A stretch of 64,000 nt of DNA from Symsagittifera roscoffensis (GCF_963678635.1 NW_026970960.1:144220-208219); one strand, 5' to 3'. Positions 10,938 through 22,491 are shown, numbered from the stretch's first letter. Notes: generated by a model not told the origin, from the letters alone. Made by a program: numbers and translations.

Positions 10938-12344
10938 TTATACATCGTTGGTCCCGACCATCAGGGTCACCGTGTATACTTTGGTCATCCCCAGCATGTC
11001 AAGCGTTGCCAACATCTGTGGCGTGGCAGCTCCAGCGAAACTCAAGATTCCCGTCTGCCAGTGCGATCGGATCCGGGTCAACACCCGCACCAGGCTGTCC
11101 CCTACGATTAGGTGAACCGCACCTTCTGGTACCCGGGGTGGCGCCAAGTACTGCACCCAGGCCGCATCATGAGGGCAGTCTCTCCTAGCTTTCTGCTCCG
11201 CACTCCAGTCCAGCCGATTGTGCCTGTGGTACCTCCCCTCTGTATTCTTCTTATAACTCGAGATCACGACACTCCTAACCGGCTGTTCCCTCCACGTCGG
11301 GGGAAGCTCCGGTCTTGCCGAACTCTCACGACTCTTTTGTCGCAATCTCTCGCCCAGTTCTTTCAGACGCGATGAGCCGCCGCTCACCTGACTGTCACTC
11401 GAGGTCGAGGTTGGGGTATATCCCGGCAGCTCCACATCCATCAGTGGGCGTATGGGTTGCGTCTCTAGGCTACGCAAGGAAGACGTTGCGTCATTCGGTA
11501 TCCAGACTTCCAACCCTTCACTCATGTGTTCTCGGGCCTCGCGGTCAAGGTTGAACCGTGCTCTTGCTCTGGGGGCTTTATCCACCTCCATACGTGACTC
11601 TGGCCTCGAGCTGGTGACCACTCGCTCCTTCGGCCTGGCTCCCTTCTGTGCATCAAGCTCGCGTTGTCGTTGTTCTATTCTGTCCAATTCCGACCTCAGT
11701 TGATCACGATTTGCGGCGTTCTCCCGCACCCTTAACTCCTGTTGATGTTCAGCTTTTTGTATCTCAAGCAACCTCAGAGCCTGGTCTCGCTCGTTGACCG
11801 CCTGGTCCCTTTCCAGCTGAACCTTCTCCCGATCCAGCTTTGCCTGATCCCGATCGAGGTTCGCCTTATTCCTTTCCTTCTGCGTCTTCTCGAGCTCTTT
11901 CTTTAGAACACCTAGATCCGGATATGCCTCGGTCGTCTGTTGCGTTCGTGACATCGATGGCACCCTACTCGAGTTCTGGCTTGTGGATCTTACTGTTGGC
12001 CTAGTCGGTAATGGGAATTCCCCTGCGCCATATTCGGTATTGTTATTCAGGCCAGGATTCCTTGCCAAGTCAAAACCCCTTACTCCTCCATCCACATTCC
12101 AAGACAACCATCTGGTCTGTTCTTGGTTCGATATTCCCTCGGTGGTGTAGCCGATCATCAAGACAGCCTCCGTTGCAGACTCCCTGCACTCACCCTGGTC
12201 CTCCAACTGGAGGATGGCATTCAGCATCACCGCCATTCTCTCGTCTATTTGGGTGTAGTCCAAGTCCCTCAGGCGTCTGTACAGCTCATCAAGAGTGGGC
12301 TTCTTCAGGGCCGCGGGCACGGATTTCCATAATCGGTCTGCCAT
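10938..12344 (-). CDS. Element A accessory ORF, first part: coiled-coil protein with SGNH start blocks (468 codons)
   Basis: The first accessory ORF after pol. The start at 12344 has a good context, and the homologous ORF of element C begins with the same residues at 54955. Residues ~1-90 form a conserved charged domain of unknown type. Residues ~148-230 are a strongly charged coiled coil (repeats of RDQAKLDRE and ERDQA type). The C-terminal part has the early SGNH-hydrolase blocks: IVGDSLVR (about 11090-11110), FAGAATP, and GTNDV at the very end. In element C the same domain arrangement lies inside a single 1142-codon ORF. A nearby acceptor-like site at 12557-12571 suggests expression from a spliced RNA. 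Confidence 0.72.
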   Translation of the reverse strand: MADRLWKSVPAALKKPTLDELYRRLRDLDYTQIDERMAVMLNAILQLEDQGECRESATEAVLMIGYTTEGISNQEQTRWLSWNVDGGVRGFDLARNPGLNNNTEYGAGEFPLPTRPTVRSTSQNSSRVPSMSRTQQTTEAYPDLGVLKKELEKTQKERNKANLDRDQAKLDREKVQLERDQAVNERDQALRLLEIQKAEHQQELRVRENAANRDQLRSELDRIEQRQRELDAQKGARPKERVVTSSRPESRMEVDKAPRARARFNLDREAREHMSEGLEVWIPNDATSSLRSLETQPIRPLMDVELPGYTPTSTSSDSQVSGGSSRLKELGERLRQKSRESSARPELPPTWREQPVRSVVISSYKKNTEGRYHRHNRLDWSAEQKARRDCPHDAAWVQYLAPPRVPEGAVHLIVGDSLVRVLTRIRSHWQTGILSFAGAATPQMLATLDMLGMTKVYTVTLMVGTNDV

Positions 12345-12821
12345 TCTTCGTGACTTCGGGATGTATACAGGTATGTGTTAACCAGCTCAAGAATTACCTT
12401 ACCAGCTCAAGAATTACCTTACTCAAGAATTCTCTCGAAATGTTCCCTTGCAAATACTTGCTGTAAGTGCCGATTATCGCGAGTTCAATCAAGGTTTCTC
12501 TCTCTGTTTCTCGCTTGAGTATAGTTGGATTTTCAACTTTGTTTTTCAAACTTGATCTGAAAACAGAAAGCATATTGAAACTTGACATGTCATGTTCCTA
12601 ACCTAGAGACCCCCCCTTTTACCAGTATGGTTAAAATCTTATCATTTTCATATCACTTAAAACAGTTCAATTGGGATTCCCTTAAAAGCATGCAGATTCA
12701 TTTTATGTTTTAGCACCGTTAACTCTTTTTTAAAGTTCAATTGTCATGCCAATCATATCTTTAAGATCCCTTTACCTGCGCCGCACCCCAGTACCTAACT
12801 CAATACCCCCATGTACCCGAC
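12345..12821 (-). promoter_or_regulatory. Spacer between pol and the accessory block, with acceptor-like site and triplicated motif
   Basis: Noncoding. On the minus strand a pyrimidine tract ending TTTCTGTTTTCAG lies at 12557-12571, about 210 bases before the accessory start; element C has TTTTATTTTCAG at 54738-54750 in the equivalent place. Closer to the start, 12384-12432 holds three copies of a ~20 bp unit containing GGTAATTCTTGAG, and element C has three copies of GGTAATTCTCAAG at 54873-54925. Spliced subgenomic RNAs are how retroviruses express downstream genes; I infer the same here. Confidence 0.55.
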
Positions 12822-15800
12822 TCAGGCGATGCTCAAGTAGTACTTCTTATGAAGATACACCATTATCTCAGTTTCTGCAAAGACCACATGTAGGATAGCG
12901 TACAATTCCCTCGGGCTCAGTTTGCCCCTGTTTGGGTCATACACCGGCATTGAGACTTCTGTTATCCCTCTTTCAATCATGAAGTCTCGTAATCTTGTTA
13001 GTGCCAATATCACGTGTTCGGGATCGATTGTGTTCCTGTCATTGACCCTCGTTACTAGGAAGCACAGATATTTGCCCGGGACTTGTGCCACTGACGGTGG
13101 AAGCGCTGCCATCCCTCCCAGTCCTGGTCTCTGTCTGAACAGAAACTCTACATTCTGGTACTCTCTTTTGAAGTCAGCTTCCAATCTTGATTTGAAACTC
13201 ATGTCCGCCGTGATGCAGATCGCGCTGGTCCTGTTTGACAGGATGAAGTCGCTATCTGTTATCATGATGTTCTCCGAGTATTCATTGGGTATTTCGAATT
13301 TCGTTTTGAAATTCCGACCTATAGTAGGCTCTGGCTCTTCTTCCTCCAGTTCCAATTCGCTCGTTTCTCTCACTTCCTTGAGCTTCTTTATCATCAAATT
13401 TTCGGTGTGGGTAAGTCCTACCCCCACTCCCCGGACAAAAATATTTATCGACGTCCCCGTCGATGTTGTCGGGTCTGAATTGTCCTGAGGAATGTCCAGT
13501 GGCCTGTCTGTTGCCGTCCATCCGAAAAGAGGGTCCTCTGTCTTCATGTAATTTGCTGCTGATACATCGACTTGCTGAATGCTTTGTCCTTCGCGGCTCT
13601 CGTCTTTGACATCACGCATCCACTCTAGAATCCTCAAGTTCGTGTTCTCCCTCCTCTCTATCTCACTCTGTTCGAGATCCGTTTCTACTTCTGGCGTCGA
13701 GTAATCATCCTGCGGATAATGACCACCATCGTCAATGACCTGCCATTCCTCTCCGGCTTCCAGTTCGCCTGCCTTCAGTAATTCCTCGCCCAAATTGTCT
13801 GGCTGTATCTTATCGATCAAGAAGTCATCCCCGTACCTGTTGTACCTCATGCCGGTGCGTTTACGATTGCCAGTCCTGGTTTCCGGTGGTGTTGGTCGAT
13901 CCGGATTCATCCACTTCGGCACCTCGTCTTGCTCCGGGTCGTTCCAGTCTTCTTCTACAAATGATCCTGCATCAGACCCCACTCCTATCTTTTCATTGTC
14001 GTCCAAACTCAAGTTCTCATTACCATCATTTTTCTCTCGAGTACCTTTCTCATTCACTTCACACGCTGGCTCTACCACCAGGTACTCAAGACCCTCCATG
14101 TCCTTCGGTATGCACCAATCCTCTGGGGACGGGACGTGAGGCTTCAGATTTTCATAATGTGCCGCTCGCCCAGTACTCAAGCGATAGAACCGTCCTTGTT
14201 GATGAACCTCCGTTATCATGAATGGTCCCCTCCACTTCTTGAGTAGTTTCTTTGTTCCCTTGGGCGGTATTACATTTTGGAAGACCCACACGTATTGGCC
14301 CACTTCATATGGCTTTGCTCTTAATATTTTTTCGTCGTATTTCCTGCGTTGCCTCATTTGCGCTTGCGCCGTGTTCCTCCTGCATAGCTCGTTCAACTCC
14401 TGTTGTCTTTTGATCGCTTCTTTCACGTATGCCTGAGGCGACGTCCTTTTCCCCTCGTATTCCGGGTAAAAGAATGTCAGAGGCATTGCTCTCTCCCTGC
14501 CCGTCAACATCATGAAAGGACTGATGCCCGTAGTTGAGTGCTGTGTACTGTTGTAGGCTCCTACTACCTGTGGCAGGTATTTGTCCCAGTCCGTCATGTA
14601 TCTTGAGCAGTACACCCTTAACATGTTGACCAGTGTCCTGTTTTGTCTCTCTACCAACCCATTGGTCTGCGGATGATAGGTCGTCGAGTGTGCTTGAGCA
14701 ATGTGCGATCTCTTCGTCAATTCTTTTGTCAAGTCCCCCACAAAAGCTTTGCCGTTGTCCGACTGGAAAGTCATTGGACAACCATACCGCGATATCCAAT
14801 GCGTTATCAGATGATCACATGTCTCTTCGGCCGAGGCTGTCTGGCACGGAACCGCTTCCGCCAACTTTGTGAAGTGATCTATTATAACCAGTATCTGGTT
14901 GTATCCCGACTCTGTCATGCAGATTTTTTGATGGTCTATCTGCACCACTTCATTGAACTCCGAGCTCTCAACGGACTTGAGGGGAAACTTCATCTTCCTT
15001 GGGTTTTTTACCTGGAGACATGCCAGGCAGGCATTCACCCATCTCTCGCAAGCTTTTCTCATTCCTGGCCAATCAAATCTGTGAAGTATCCTTTGTTGTA
15101 CTTTGTCTATCCCCTGGTGACCCATCTGGTCGTGTGATCTGAAAAGCACCTCTGTCTGGTACAATTGTGGTAGTATGATGAGGTTGTGTTTGTGTAATAT
15201 CTTTTCCTCATCTCTCCTCTTGCACGCTACCACTCCATCAGCTGTGTGATAAAGTAAGTCTTTCTTTTCTTTGTAGAACTGGCTCAAGATCTTGTAGCTG
15301 TCTTCCTCAAGTTCCCCCTTCTCCTTGACCCCCGACTGGATCCATTTGGAGAGGTTACTTGTCATTTTGTCATTCTTCTGGGCTCTTATTAGGTCTGACA
15401 GCCTATATCTTGCCTTGACATGCTCCTTTAGCGCCATGATCTGTCCATTCATCTCACCAGGGTTGTGGATGTCATCACTCAGTTTCACGCATATCATCCT
15501 TTTCATGATTTTCATATCATCTTCTGGCACCAGATTCGTTCTGATGTTTGAGTTGCATGATAGTTCCCTGAATGGTTTCCTTGCTACCGCAATTTTCTCA
15601 AGTTCCTCACCACCTCGCATCTCCTGTATGTCCATGTTGTATGTTCCTGAAGATGGATCCGTCTGTAACTCCCTGTCTTGGTGCCTTGTCTTCTCTTCCG
15701 CCAGTATCATGCACAGACTGTCCTGGTTTTCGCTGCTCTCATCCGAGTCTTCATCCCATCCTTCACGCTCCCCGGACAATTTTCCTTCTCCGGTTCCTTC

Positions 15801-18116
15801 TTCCGTGAACCTGGAACACTCCCCGGACTCTTGACCTAGTCCCAGGTGTTCAGTATCTTCCTTGAACGTCACTTTCTTTTTCCTAACCCTGGTCTGCTCC
15901 AGAATGTCTTCGGGGATTTTGTCAACTAGTGACCGCACGACATCTTTGCTGTCAGTGACGCTTCCTCTTGATGAGTCATTATCGTTCACTGTCTTTTTTC
16001 TCCGAAGTATAGTGAATTCCGGTTTCTCTGTACCCTTCTCCTGGATCACTGGCTTATCATCTGATAGTTTCTCGAGCAACCTCATTAAGTCATCATCTAT
16101 CTGTGCAGTTCCTGCTTCCACCTGGTTAAGATCATAGCCTTTTGCCTTGAGCGTCTCCCTCACGATCTTCGACTTGAGTATAATCTCAATCGGAATCCTC
16201 TTGCTCTTCCTCAAGATGGTCTTCTCTGGAGGCTCTTTAGGCAATTCAGGATAATCTTCTATCGGTTTGCCTGACTTGTCCGGCCATCTCGTGAGTGGAA
16301 GACTGTCGTACGTTTCCTTGTCCATGAATGAGAAGCCATCTTTGATTTCAGGTCTGTCTGCTTCTCTTTGCTCTTGTCTCTCATAGAACTCCGTCTTCTT
16401 ACTCAAGCTGTCGGCATTCTGATGTTTATCTCGCGTTCTATGCTCAATTATCATGTTGTATCCGTCCAGGCGAACTATCCACCTCCCAATGTAACTTTGG
16501 TCCATTGAGTACGTTTTCAGCCAGCTCAGTGCTCTGTTGTCGACTCGCAACTTGAATGGCTCACTGCCCAGGTATGCCCTGTATTTCTCGACAAAGGTAA
16601 CCACCGCGAACATCTCAGCTTTCGGTGCTCCGTACTTCATTTCCGTGTCACTCAGGACTTTGCTCCCGTACGCTATTGGTCTCAAGACTGTCTTCCCATT
16701 CCATTCTTGTTCTTGGTGGAGAATCCCAGAAATCGCGACCACCGACGCATCCGTGTCCAGCACGTACATCCCTTTCTCAGTCGGCATACCCAGTACTGGT
16801 GCCTCACATAGCTCTTTCTTTATCCTCTGGAATGACTCTTCTGCTGCGTTGTTCCACGTGAACTTCTTGCCCTTGTGTCTCATTAATTGTTGCATCGGGT
16901 ATACCTTGTCTGCATAGCCTTTGATGAACTCTCTATAATAGTTAGCGAAACTCAGGAAGCTCATCAACTGGTGCTCTGTCTTCGGTGATTTCCAGGTCAG
17001 GACTGCTTCCACGGCGTCCATATCAGGTCTGATGCCGTGCTTGTCTACCATCCTGCCCAAGTATTTTATTGAGTCCTTGAGTATCTCGCACTTTGATGGT
17101 TTACACTTTAGCCCCGACCTCTTCATGCATGCAAACACTTCGTCTAGTCTCTCAATGTGGTCTTCCAGTGTTGGCGTCGCTATTACCACGTCATCCACGT
17201 AGCACATTACCAGGTTGCCATACTTCTTCGTTACGCCTATCAGCGCGTGTGCCATCAACCGCTGAAACGTGGCTGTGGCATTGCAAAGTCCAAACGGCAT
17301 CCGTTTCCATTGAAACAGACCCAACTCGCAGGCAAACCCTGTCTTGTCCCTGTCCTGCTTCCTTAGTGGTACTTGCCAAAAGGCCGAGCCTAAATCAAGA
17401 GTCGTAAAAAATTTTGCATCACCTAACTTCGAGAGGCTCTCATCAATCCTAGGTATGGGATAGGCATCCTTCACCGTGACGGAGTTCAGGTATCGAAAGT
17501 CACAACAAAATCTCAACTGGTCGCCTTTCTTTTTGGCCATCACTACTCCACACGCCCACGGTGACTTGGATGGTTCTATCATGTCATACTCTAGTAACGT
17601 CTCGATCTCTTTTCTACACGCGTCCGATTTGTGTGGGGTCATGCGCCTCGCCCCCTCCCTGTGTGGTACCGCGTTTTCCTCAAGTTCTATTTCATGCTCA
17701 ACGAAATTACAACACCCGATATCCGCCTTATGCCTCGAAAAAACTTCCTCGTTCCGCTCTAGGACGTCCTTGATGGCTTCGAGCTGTTCATCTTTCAGTT
17801 TGCCCCTCAAATGTTCAATCTCCGGCAGGACCGGTTTTTCATTTTGCATTTCATCTAGTGTGGGTCGCTCTGGAAAGTTCGAACAGCTCGAAAGACCATC
17901 ATCCGTTTCTGACTTAAGTGATTTAATAAGACCTGAAGAATCTTTTATTTTCTGCAATCGTCTCAAGATACAAATTTTGTCCCTGTGATTGGGACAATCA
18001 ACAACTTCATTTTGTTTTGAGTTCTCAATTGTTTCATATCGAGTTTTAACCGGTAAAGCATATCCCAGTTTCCTCCCTCTCTGTATCGTGATCGGTATAT
18101 CAAGGGTATTCAACAA
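12822..18116 (-). CDS. Element A Pol: Ty3/Gypsy reverse transcriptase, RNase H, integrase, macro-like C-terminus (1764 codons)
   Basis: Long uninterrupted ORF. Reverse transcriptase: residues ~165-390, with TTLDLGSAFWQ, MPFGLCNATATFQ and the active-site box CYVDDV near residue 306. RNase H: ~430-580, with DTDASVVA and the late NADSLSKK. Integrase: His-Cys zinc finger (HDQMGHQG ... CLACLQ, ~990-1040), catalytic core with D (~1062), D (FQSDNGKAF, ~1121) and E (LVERQNRT, ~1153) spaced as D,D-35-E, then a GPF-type module (~1295). The tail is acidic, and residues ~1610-1764 resemble a macro domain of the TARG1/OARD1 type (ITDSDFIL, ICITADMSFKSRLEADFKREY, FLVTRVN, ITEVSMPVYD, ETEIMVYLH). The combination shows Metaviridae kinship; the macro-like tail is unusual for it. 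Confidence 0.92.
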   Translation of the reverse strand: MLNTLDIPITIQRGRKLGYALPVKTRYETIENSKQNEVVDCPNHRDKICILRRLQKIKDSSGLIKSLKSETDDGLSSCSNFPERPTLDEMQNEKPVLPEIEHLRGKLKDEQLEAIKDVLERNEEVFSRHKADIGCCNFVEHEIELEENAVPHREGARRMTPHKSDACRKEIETLLEYDMIEPSKSPWACGVVMAKKKGDQLRFCCDFRYLNSVTVKDAYPIPRIDESLSKLGDAKFFTTLDLGSAFWQVPLRKQDRDKTGFACELGLFQWKRMPFGLCNATATFQRLMAHALIGVTKKYGNLVMCYVDDVVIATPTLEDHIERLDEVFACMKRSGLKCKPSKCEILKDSIKYLGRMVDKHGIRPDMDAVEAVLTWKSPKTEHQLMSFLSFANYYREFIKGYADKVYPMQQLMRHKGKKFTWNNAAEESFQRIKKELCEAPVLGMPTEKGMYVLDTDASVVAISGILHQEQEWNGKTVLRPIAYGSKVLSDTEMKYGAPKAEMFAVVTFVEKYRAYLGSEPFKLRVDNRALSWLKTYSMDQSYIGRWIVRLDGYNMIIEHRTRDKHQNADSLSKKTEFYERQEQREADRPEIKDGFSFMDKETYDSLPLTRWPDKSGKPIEDYPELPKEPPEKTILRKSKRIPIEIILKSKIVRETLKAKGYDLNQVEAGTAQIDDDLMRLLEKLSDDKPVIQEKGTEKPEFTILRRKKTVNDNDSSRGSVTDSKDVVRSLVDKIPEDILEQTRVRKKKVTFKEDTEHLGLGQESGECSRFTEEGTGEGKLSGEREGWDEDSDESSENQDSLCMILAEEKTRHQDRELQTDPSSGTYNMDIQEMRGGEELEKIAVARKPFRELSCNSNIRTNLVPEDDMKIMKRMICVKLSDDIHNPGEMNGQIMALKEHVKARYRLSDLIRAQKNDKMTSNLSKWIQSGVKEKGELEEDSYKILSQFYKEKKDLLYHTADGVVACKRRDEEKILHKHNLIILPQLYQTEVLFRSHDQMGHQGIDKVQQRILHRFDWPGMRKACERWVNACLACLQVKNPRKMKFPLKSVESSEFNEVVQIDHQKICMTESGYNQILVIIDHFTKLAEAVPCQTASAEETCDHLITHWISRYGCPMTFQSDNGKAFVGDLTKELTKRSHIAQAHSTTYHPQTNGLVERQNRTLVNMLRVYCSRYMTDWDKYLPQVVGAYNSTQHSTTGISPFMMLTGRERAMPLTFFYPEYEGKRTSPQAYVKEAIKRQQELNELCRRNTAQAQMRQRRKYDEKILRAKPYEVGQYVWVFQNVIPPKGTKKLLKKWRGPFMITEVHQQGRFYRLSTGRAAHYENLKPHVPSPEDWCIPKDMEGLEYLVVEPACEVNEKGTREKNDGNENLSLDDNEKIGVGSDAGSFVEEDWNDPEQDEVPKWMNPDRPTPPETRTGNRKRTGMRYNRYGDDFLIDKIQPDNLGEELLKAGELEAGEEWQVIDDGGHYPQDDYSTPEVETDLEQSEIERRENTNLRILEWMRDVKDESREGQSIQQVDVSAANYMKTEDPLFGWTATDRPLDIPQDNSDPTTSTGTSINIFVRGVGVGLTHTENLMIKKLKEVRETSELELEEEEPEPTIGRNFKTKFEIPNEYSENIMITDSDFILSNRTSAICITADMSFKSRLEADFKREYQNVEFLFRQRPGLGGMAALPPSVAQVPGKYLCFLVTRVNDRNTIDPEHVILALTRLRDFMIERGITEVSMPVYDPNRGKLSPRELYAILHVVFAETEIMVYLHKKYYLSIA

Positions 18117-18183
18117 GACACTGACGCAGAGGCCGCTCTTCGTTATCGAAAATGATCTTCCTAAAACAGCAGCACTTTGACTA

Positions 18184-21100
18184 TTAGGATTCGGAACTTA
18201 GTTCATTGTAATTTTTCATCCTCAAACTTACGATTGCCGCTTCATTAGCTTTTAGCCTCACCCTCCTACTCAAGAATACCGGTGCTTTGTTTTCATTTGC
18301 CATTATTAAATTCACCGGTTTGATTGCGTACCTCCTATCCGGGTTCCGTATCCTGAACATTGCGTTATTTAGATCAATCGTTACGTCGAAATTCCTGATG
18401 AAGTCTCTGCCCAAAATGAATTGGTCAGATTCATCTAGGTTTTCTACCACGATAAAGCTCATCCACAGGTTACGTTCCCTCAAATTGAGGGCTATTATCG
18501 GCGTCCTGCCCAGCACCCGTAGGGCCCCTTTGTTTGCAGCTGACAGCCGTATTCTCGAGTCTATCAAGTCACCTTTGTCAAAGCCCATCTTCTCCCAAGT
18601 TTCGATTGGTATAACGCTCAAGACTGCTCCCGTGTCAAGCAACCCAAGCAACCCACGCAAAACCCACGTCTTTTTGCCACTTATATCCAGCACGTGCCCT
18701 GTCACATCTGCCTCCGTCCCGATGTGCATTGCATCTTCCTCAAGCATGGCGCAGTGTCCAATCGATCTCACTTTCAATTCTTCTTTCCCTACGTAGATTT
18801 GTCCAATTAGGTCTTCGTCACATTTTATCATCGTCTTGGTATAGATGTTAATCCCATCTATATTTAGCATCACCTCGTGTGGACCGTAAGCTTCAGTATA
18901 TCTGCTATCAACACGTACCGACTTGCTGCCCCCTCTCATGAGTAGTGCTCTCAGTGCTCTAGAAGTCGTTTGTGGGCTTATACCACTCAAATAGTCTGCA
19001 TACACGTCAATGTGCATTATCGTCTGGTCGCTCGGCTCGCTCAAGTTTCTGGTTACCTCGTGGCCGCCCACTGTGATTATCGACATTACCCTTGCCCCGA
19101 TTTTCGATATGCCAAAAGGTTTACCTGTCACCATTTTCACAGTATTGCAATTCCCGGTCTTTGTTGAGCCTGGTACAGCCTCTGGTATTTGTTTCGATCC
19201 GGTTAATGCTTCGTTAAAATTCTGTCTTTCTATCTCCAGCTTTAGTCGTTGCTCTATTTCTTTCGCAGCCAGATCCTGTTTCACTTTGGCAATCGTCTCA
19301 AGATACAAATTTTGTCCCTGTGATTGGGACAATCAACAACTTCATTTTGTTTTGAGTTCTCAATTGTTTCATATCGAGTTTTAACCGGTAAAGCATATCC
19401 CAGTTTCCTCCCTCTCTGTATCGTGATCGGTATATCAAGGGTATTCAACAAGACACTGACGCAGAGGCCGCTCTTCGTTATCGAAAATGATCTTCCTAAA
19501 ACAGCAGCACTTTGACTATTAGGATTCGGAACTTAGTTCATTGTAATTTTTCATCCTCAAACTTACGATTGCCGCTTCATTAGCTTTTAGCCTCACCCTC
19601 CTACTCAAGAATACCGGTGCTTTGTTTTCATTTGCCATTATGAAAATCGATCTCACTTTCAATTCTTCTTTCCCTACGTAGATTTGTCCAATTAGGTCTT
19701 CTTCACATGTTATCATCGTCTTGGTATAGATGTTAATCCCATCTATATTTAGCATCACCTCGTGTGGACCGTAAGCTTCAGTATATCTGCTATCAACACG
19801 TACCGACTTGCTGCCCCCTCTCATGAGTAGTGCTCTCAGTGCTCTAGAAGTCGTTTGTGGGCTTATACCACTCAAATAGTCTGCATACACGTCAATGTGC
19901 ATTATCGTCTGGTCGCTCGGCTCGCTCAAGTTTCTGGTTACCTCGTGGCCGCCCACTGTGATTATCGACATTACCCTTGCCCCGATTTTCGATATGCCAA
20001 AAGGTTTACCTGTCACCATTTTCACAGTATTGCAATTCCCGGTCTTTGTTGAGCCTGGTACAGCCTCTGGTATTTGTTTCGATCCGGTTAATGCTTCGTT
20101 AAAATTCTGTCTTTCTATCTCCAGCTTTAGTCGTTGCTCTATTTCTTTCGCAGCCAGATCCTGTTTCACTTTGGCAATTGCTTCCGTCGCCGCTTTCTCA
20201 TAATTTATCTCTAGAGAGATCCCTGCCGCGGATTCTATGGCATCATTAACATGTGATACAGCTTTCACTGTCTTCGTCGGCAATTCCGTGCTTGGTGCTC
20301 CTAAGTTCCTCGATTCAAATTCGTTTTGCCTGTTCCGCTGATTCTGCACCGCCGCTAATGCCAACTTATGTTTAGGGTGACTCTGGTCCTTGACCGCTTC
20401 CCAGAACAAGGGACAATCCATTCGGAAGTGCCCCTCCTGGTTACAGAAGAAGCATCTTGCGCCTATCTTGATGATTAAGCCACTATAGTACTCGTGTTCC
20501 TCCATCTGGCTCATGTCCTCCTCATCTGGTGCATATCCTAGACTCTTCATGCCTTGTTTGTATGTTGTGCAGTCAGCCACGTGGTGATCCGCCGACCCGC
20601 AGTTCGCGCATGATCTGCGCTTGTCCATGTCATCTCTAGGTTTGTACCATGACGACCTCTGCGGTTGACTTCCCCCTTGCGTGTTCCTGTTTTCTGAATA
20701 CGAGTATTTCTTGGGTTTCATCAGCATGTATTCCCTTGATTTCTGTCTCATTTCTTCTGGGGTTGGTGCGCTGTCTTTCGACAATGTGTAGTATGTTGCT
20801 AACATTGTCCTTAAGTCGTCACTTTTTACCCCATCAATGAACTTCGAGGCAATGCTAAAGTTTCTTCTGTTTGTCGACTCCTCTGGGTCACTCCTTCTTC
20901 TCAAGCTCTCGAGTTCATCTAGGAACCGATCTATTGACTCGTCGTCCCTCTGCCTTCTCTTTTCAAATCGCATCATCGCTTGGTGACCCTTCATGCCTGA
21001 CCCGAATCGGTTCAGCAATATCTCGAAGATCTTGTCCGCGGTATCGCGTTCTTCTTCTTTCTTCGCAACCACGCATTTTAATGCTGTGCCTTCTAAATTG

Positions 21101-22491
21101 CTGAGTATGGCTGTGCATGCTTGTCTTTCATCGTTCAAGTTGTCTTGCTCTAGATGTAATCTCATCACTTCCACCCACGTGTCAATGCATCCATCTGAGT
21201 CGTCTTTGAATTCTTTTGGCTTCTTGAATGTTTTTCTTGATTTCCCATCTCTCCTATCGCTCGAGTTAGTGTTCCTCGTGGCGAAGGCCTCTAGAGTCCT
21301 GTTCATCATCTCCCAAGTGTTTGCCCATGTCATAGCATCCGGACCTGCGTTGCTGTTAGCTGTTGAGTCCCCCGGACCAGTCGTTGTACTTGACATTCCA
21401 TTCTTCATGATTGTTTTAGCAGCTGTTGGTGCTATGCTCACCGTATCCCGGGTTAAGGGCAACGGTGTCGATTGCCGTTTGTTCCTTTGTGGTTCCACAA
21501 AGTCAACTCTGGTGCCTTGCGTGCGATCCGCTGCCGGTCTTTCTTGTGAGGTAGAATTACTCAAGATTGCATCCAATTTCGCCTGTATTGCACACGAACT
21601 CTCGGCCTGATTTTTGCTCATGGTGTCCATTCTCTCCTCCAGGCTACCTAATTGGCTGTTGACATCATCATATCGGTTTTTTAACTGTTGCAAATCTTTT
21701 TTGATGTTCTTATCTCGTTCTTCATTGGTGGTTTCTACATTATCTGACATCTCCTTGAGTCTCTCTTCTGTTGCCTTGGCCAGGTTAAAATAACTATCCA
21801 GATACTCGTTTTTGTTGTATCTTAATTCTTTTCTTATCACTTCTCTGTCCTCTTCGCTGTGCTTCAGCTTTTTGTCGATCTGATTCAGTTTCGCCATCAA
21901 GTCACCTAGCTCAAGAGTAGCCTCTTCATGGTCAGCCGTCGGTCTTTCTTCGGCCGTCGCTTCTGCTCTAGTTTGTTCCTCTCTCGGATTGGCTTCTGTC
22001 GTCTTCGTGCTCACTGTTCCAAATGTTCGTGCTCTGTCAGCTTTTGGTTCTTCAGTCACGTTCTCTTTCGTTTTTATTCCGACCATCATCGCCAACCTTT
22101 CTGTAAAAGATGTCTTTTTTACTTGAGAGTCTTCTTTCACCGTTTCTTCGGTGTTGCCTATTGCATCTTCCACGTTGTCTATTGGTGAGAATTCTATGGG
22201 TTTCGAGTTTGGTTCTTCTGCATTGGGCATTGGAGTAGACTCCGTCGCTATTTTCCTTGTTTCATCCACACTTTGATCAGGTGTCTCTAGATCAATCTCG
22301 ATGGTGGGTTCTACTCGTTCCCCTTCCATGCCCTCTCTTGCTCTCTCCGTTGTACTCCTTGTGCTGACCATATTAACTGAAAAGCTCTTCTTTGTTATCT
22401 TCGGACCCATTGATGTTGTTTTGCGTAGCGACGAATTATACTTTGCTTCGGTAGGTCTTTTTTCAGCTACCGGTACTCTGCTCCGCCTCAT
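18184..22491 (-). CDS. Element A Gag and aspartic protease region
   Basis: Gag starts at 22491 (two further in-frame Met codons could also serve). Its first third is acidic and Ser/Thr-rich, followed by a long coiled coil (about 21600-21900), a capsid-like helical region (about 20750-21250) and two zinc knuckles of form CX2CX4HX4C at about 20571-20612 and 20413-20454, diagnostic of a retroelement nucleocapsid. Downstream lies the retropepsin-like protease, with LLDTGAVLS at about 18619-18645 and an ILGRDFIRNFDV stretch. The region carries an internal direct duplication of roughly 1 kb. Element C holds the homologous gag-protease at 45845-48310. Gag packages the RNA; the protease would cut Gag and Pol. 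Confidence 0.88.

Noticed and set aside
3466-12344. Classical retroviral envelope gene in the accessory block
   Set aside because: I saw no signal peptide, furin-like site, fusion peptide or clear C-terminal membrane anchor; hydrophobic stretches lie inside the SGNH-like and neighbouring regions.
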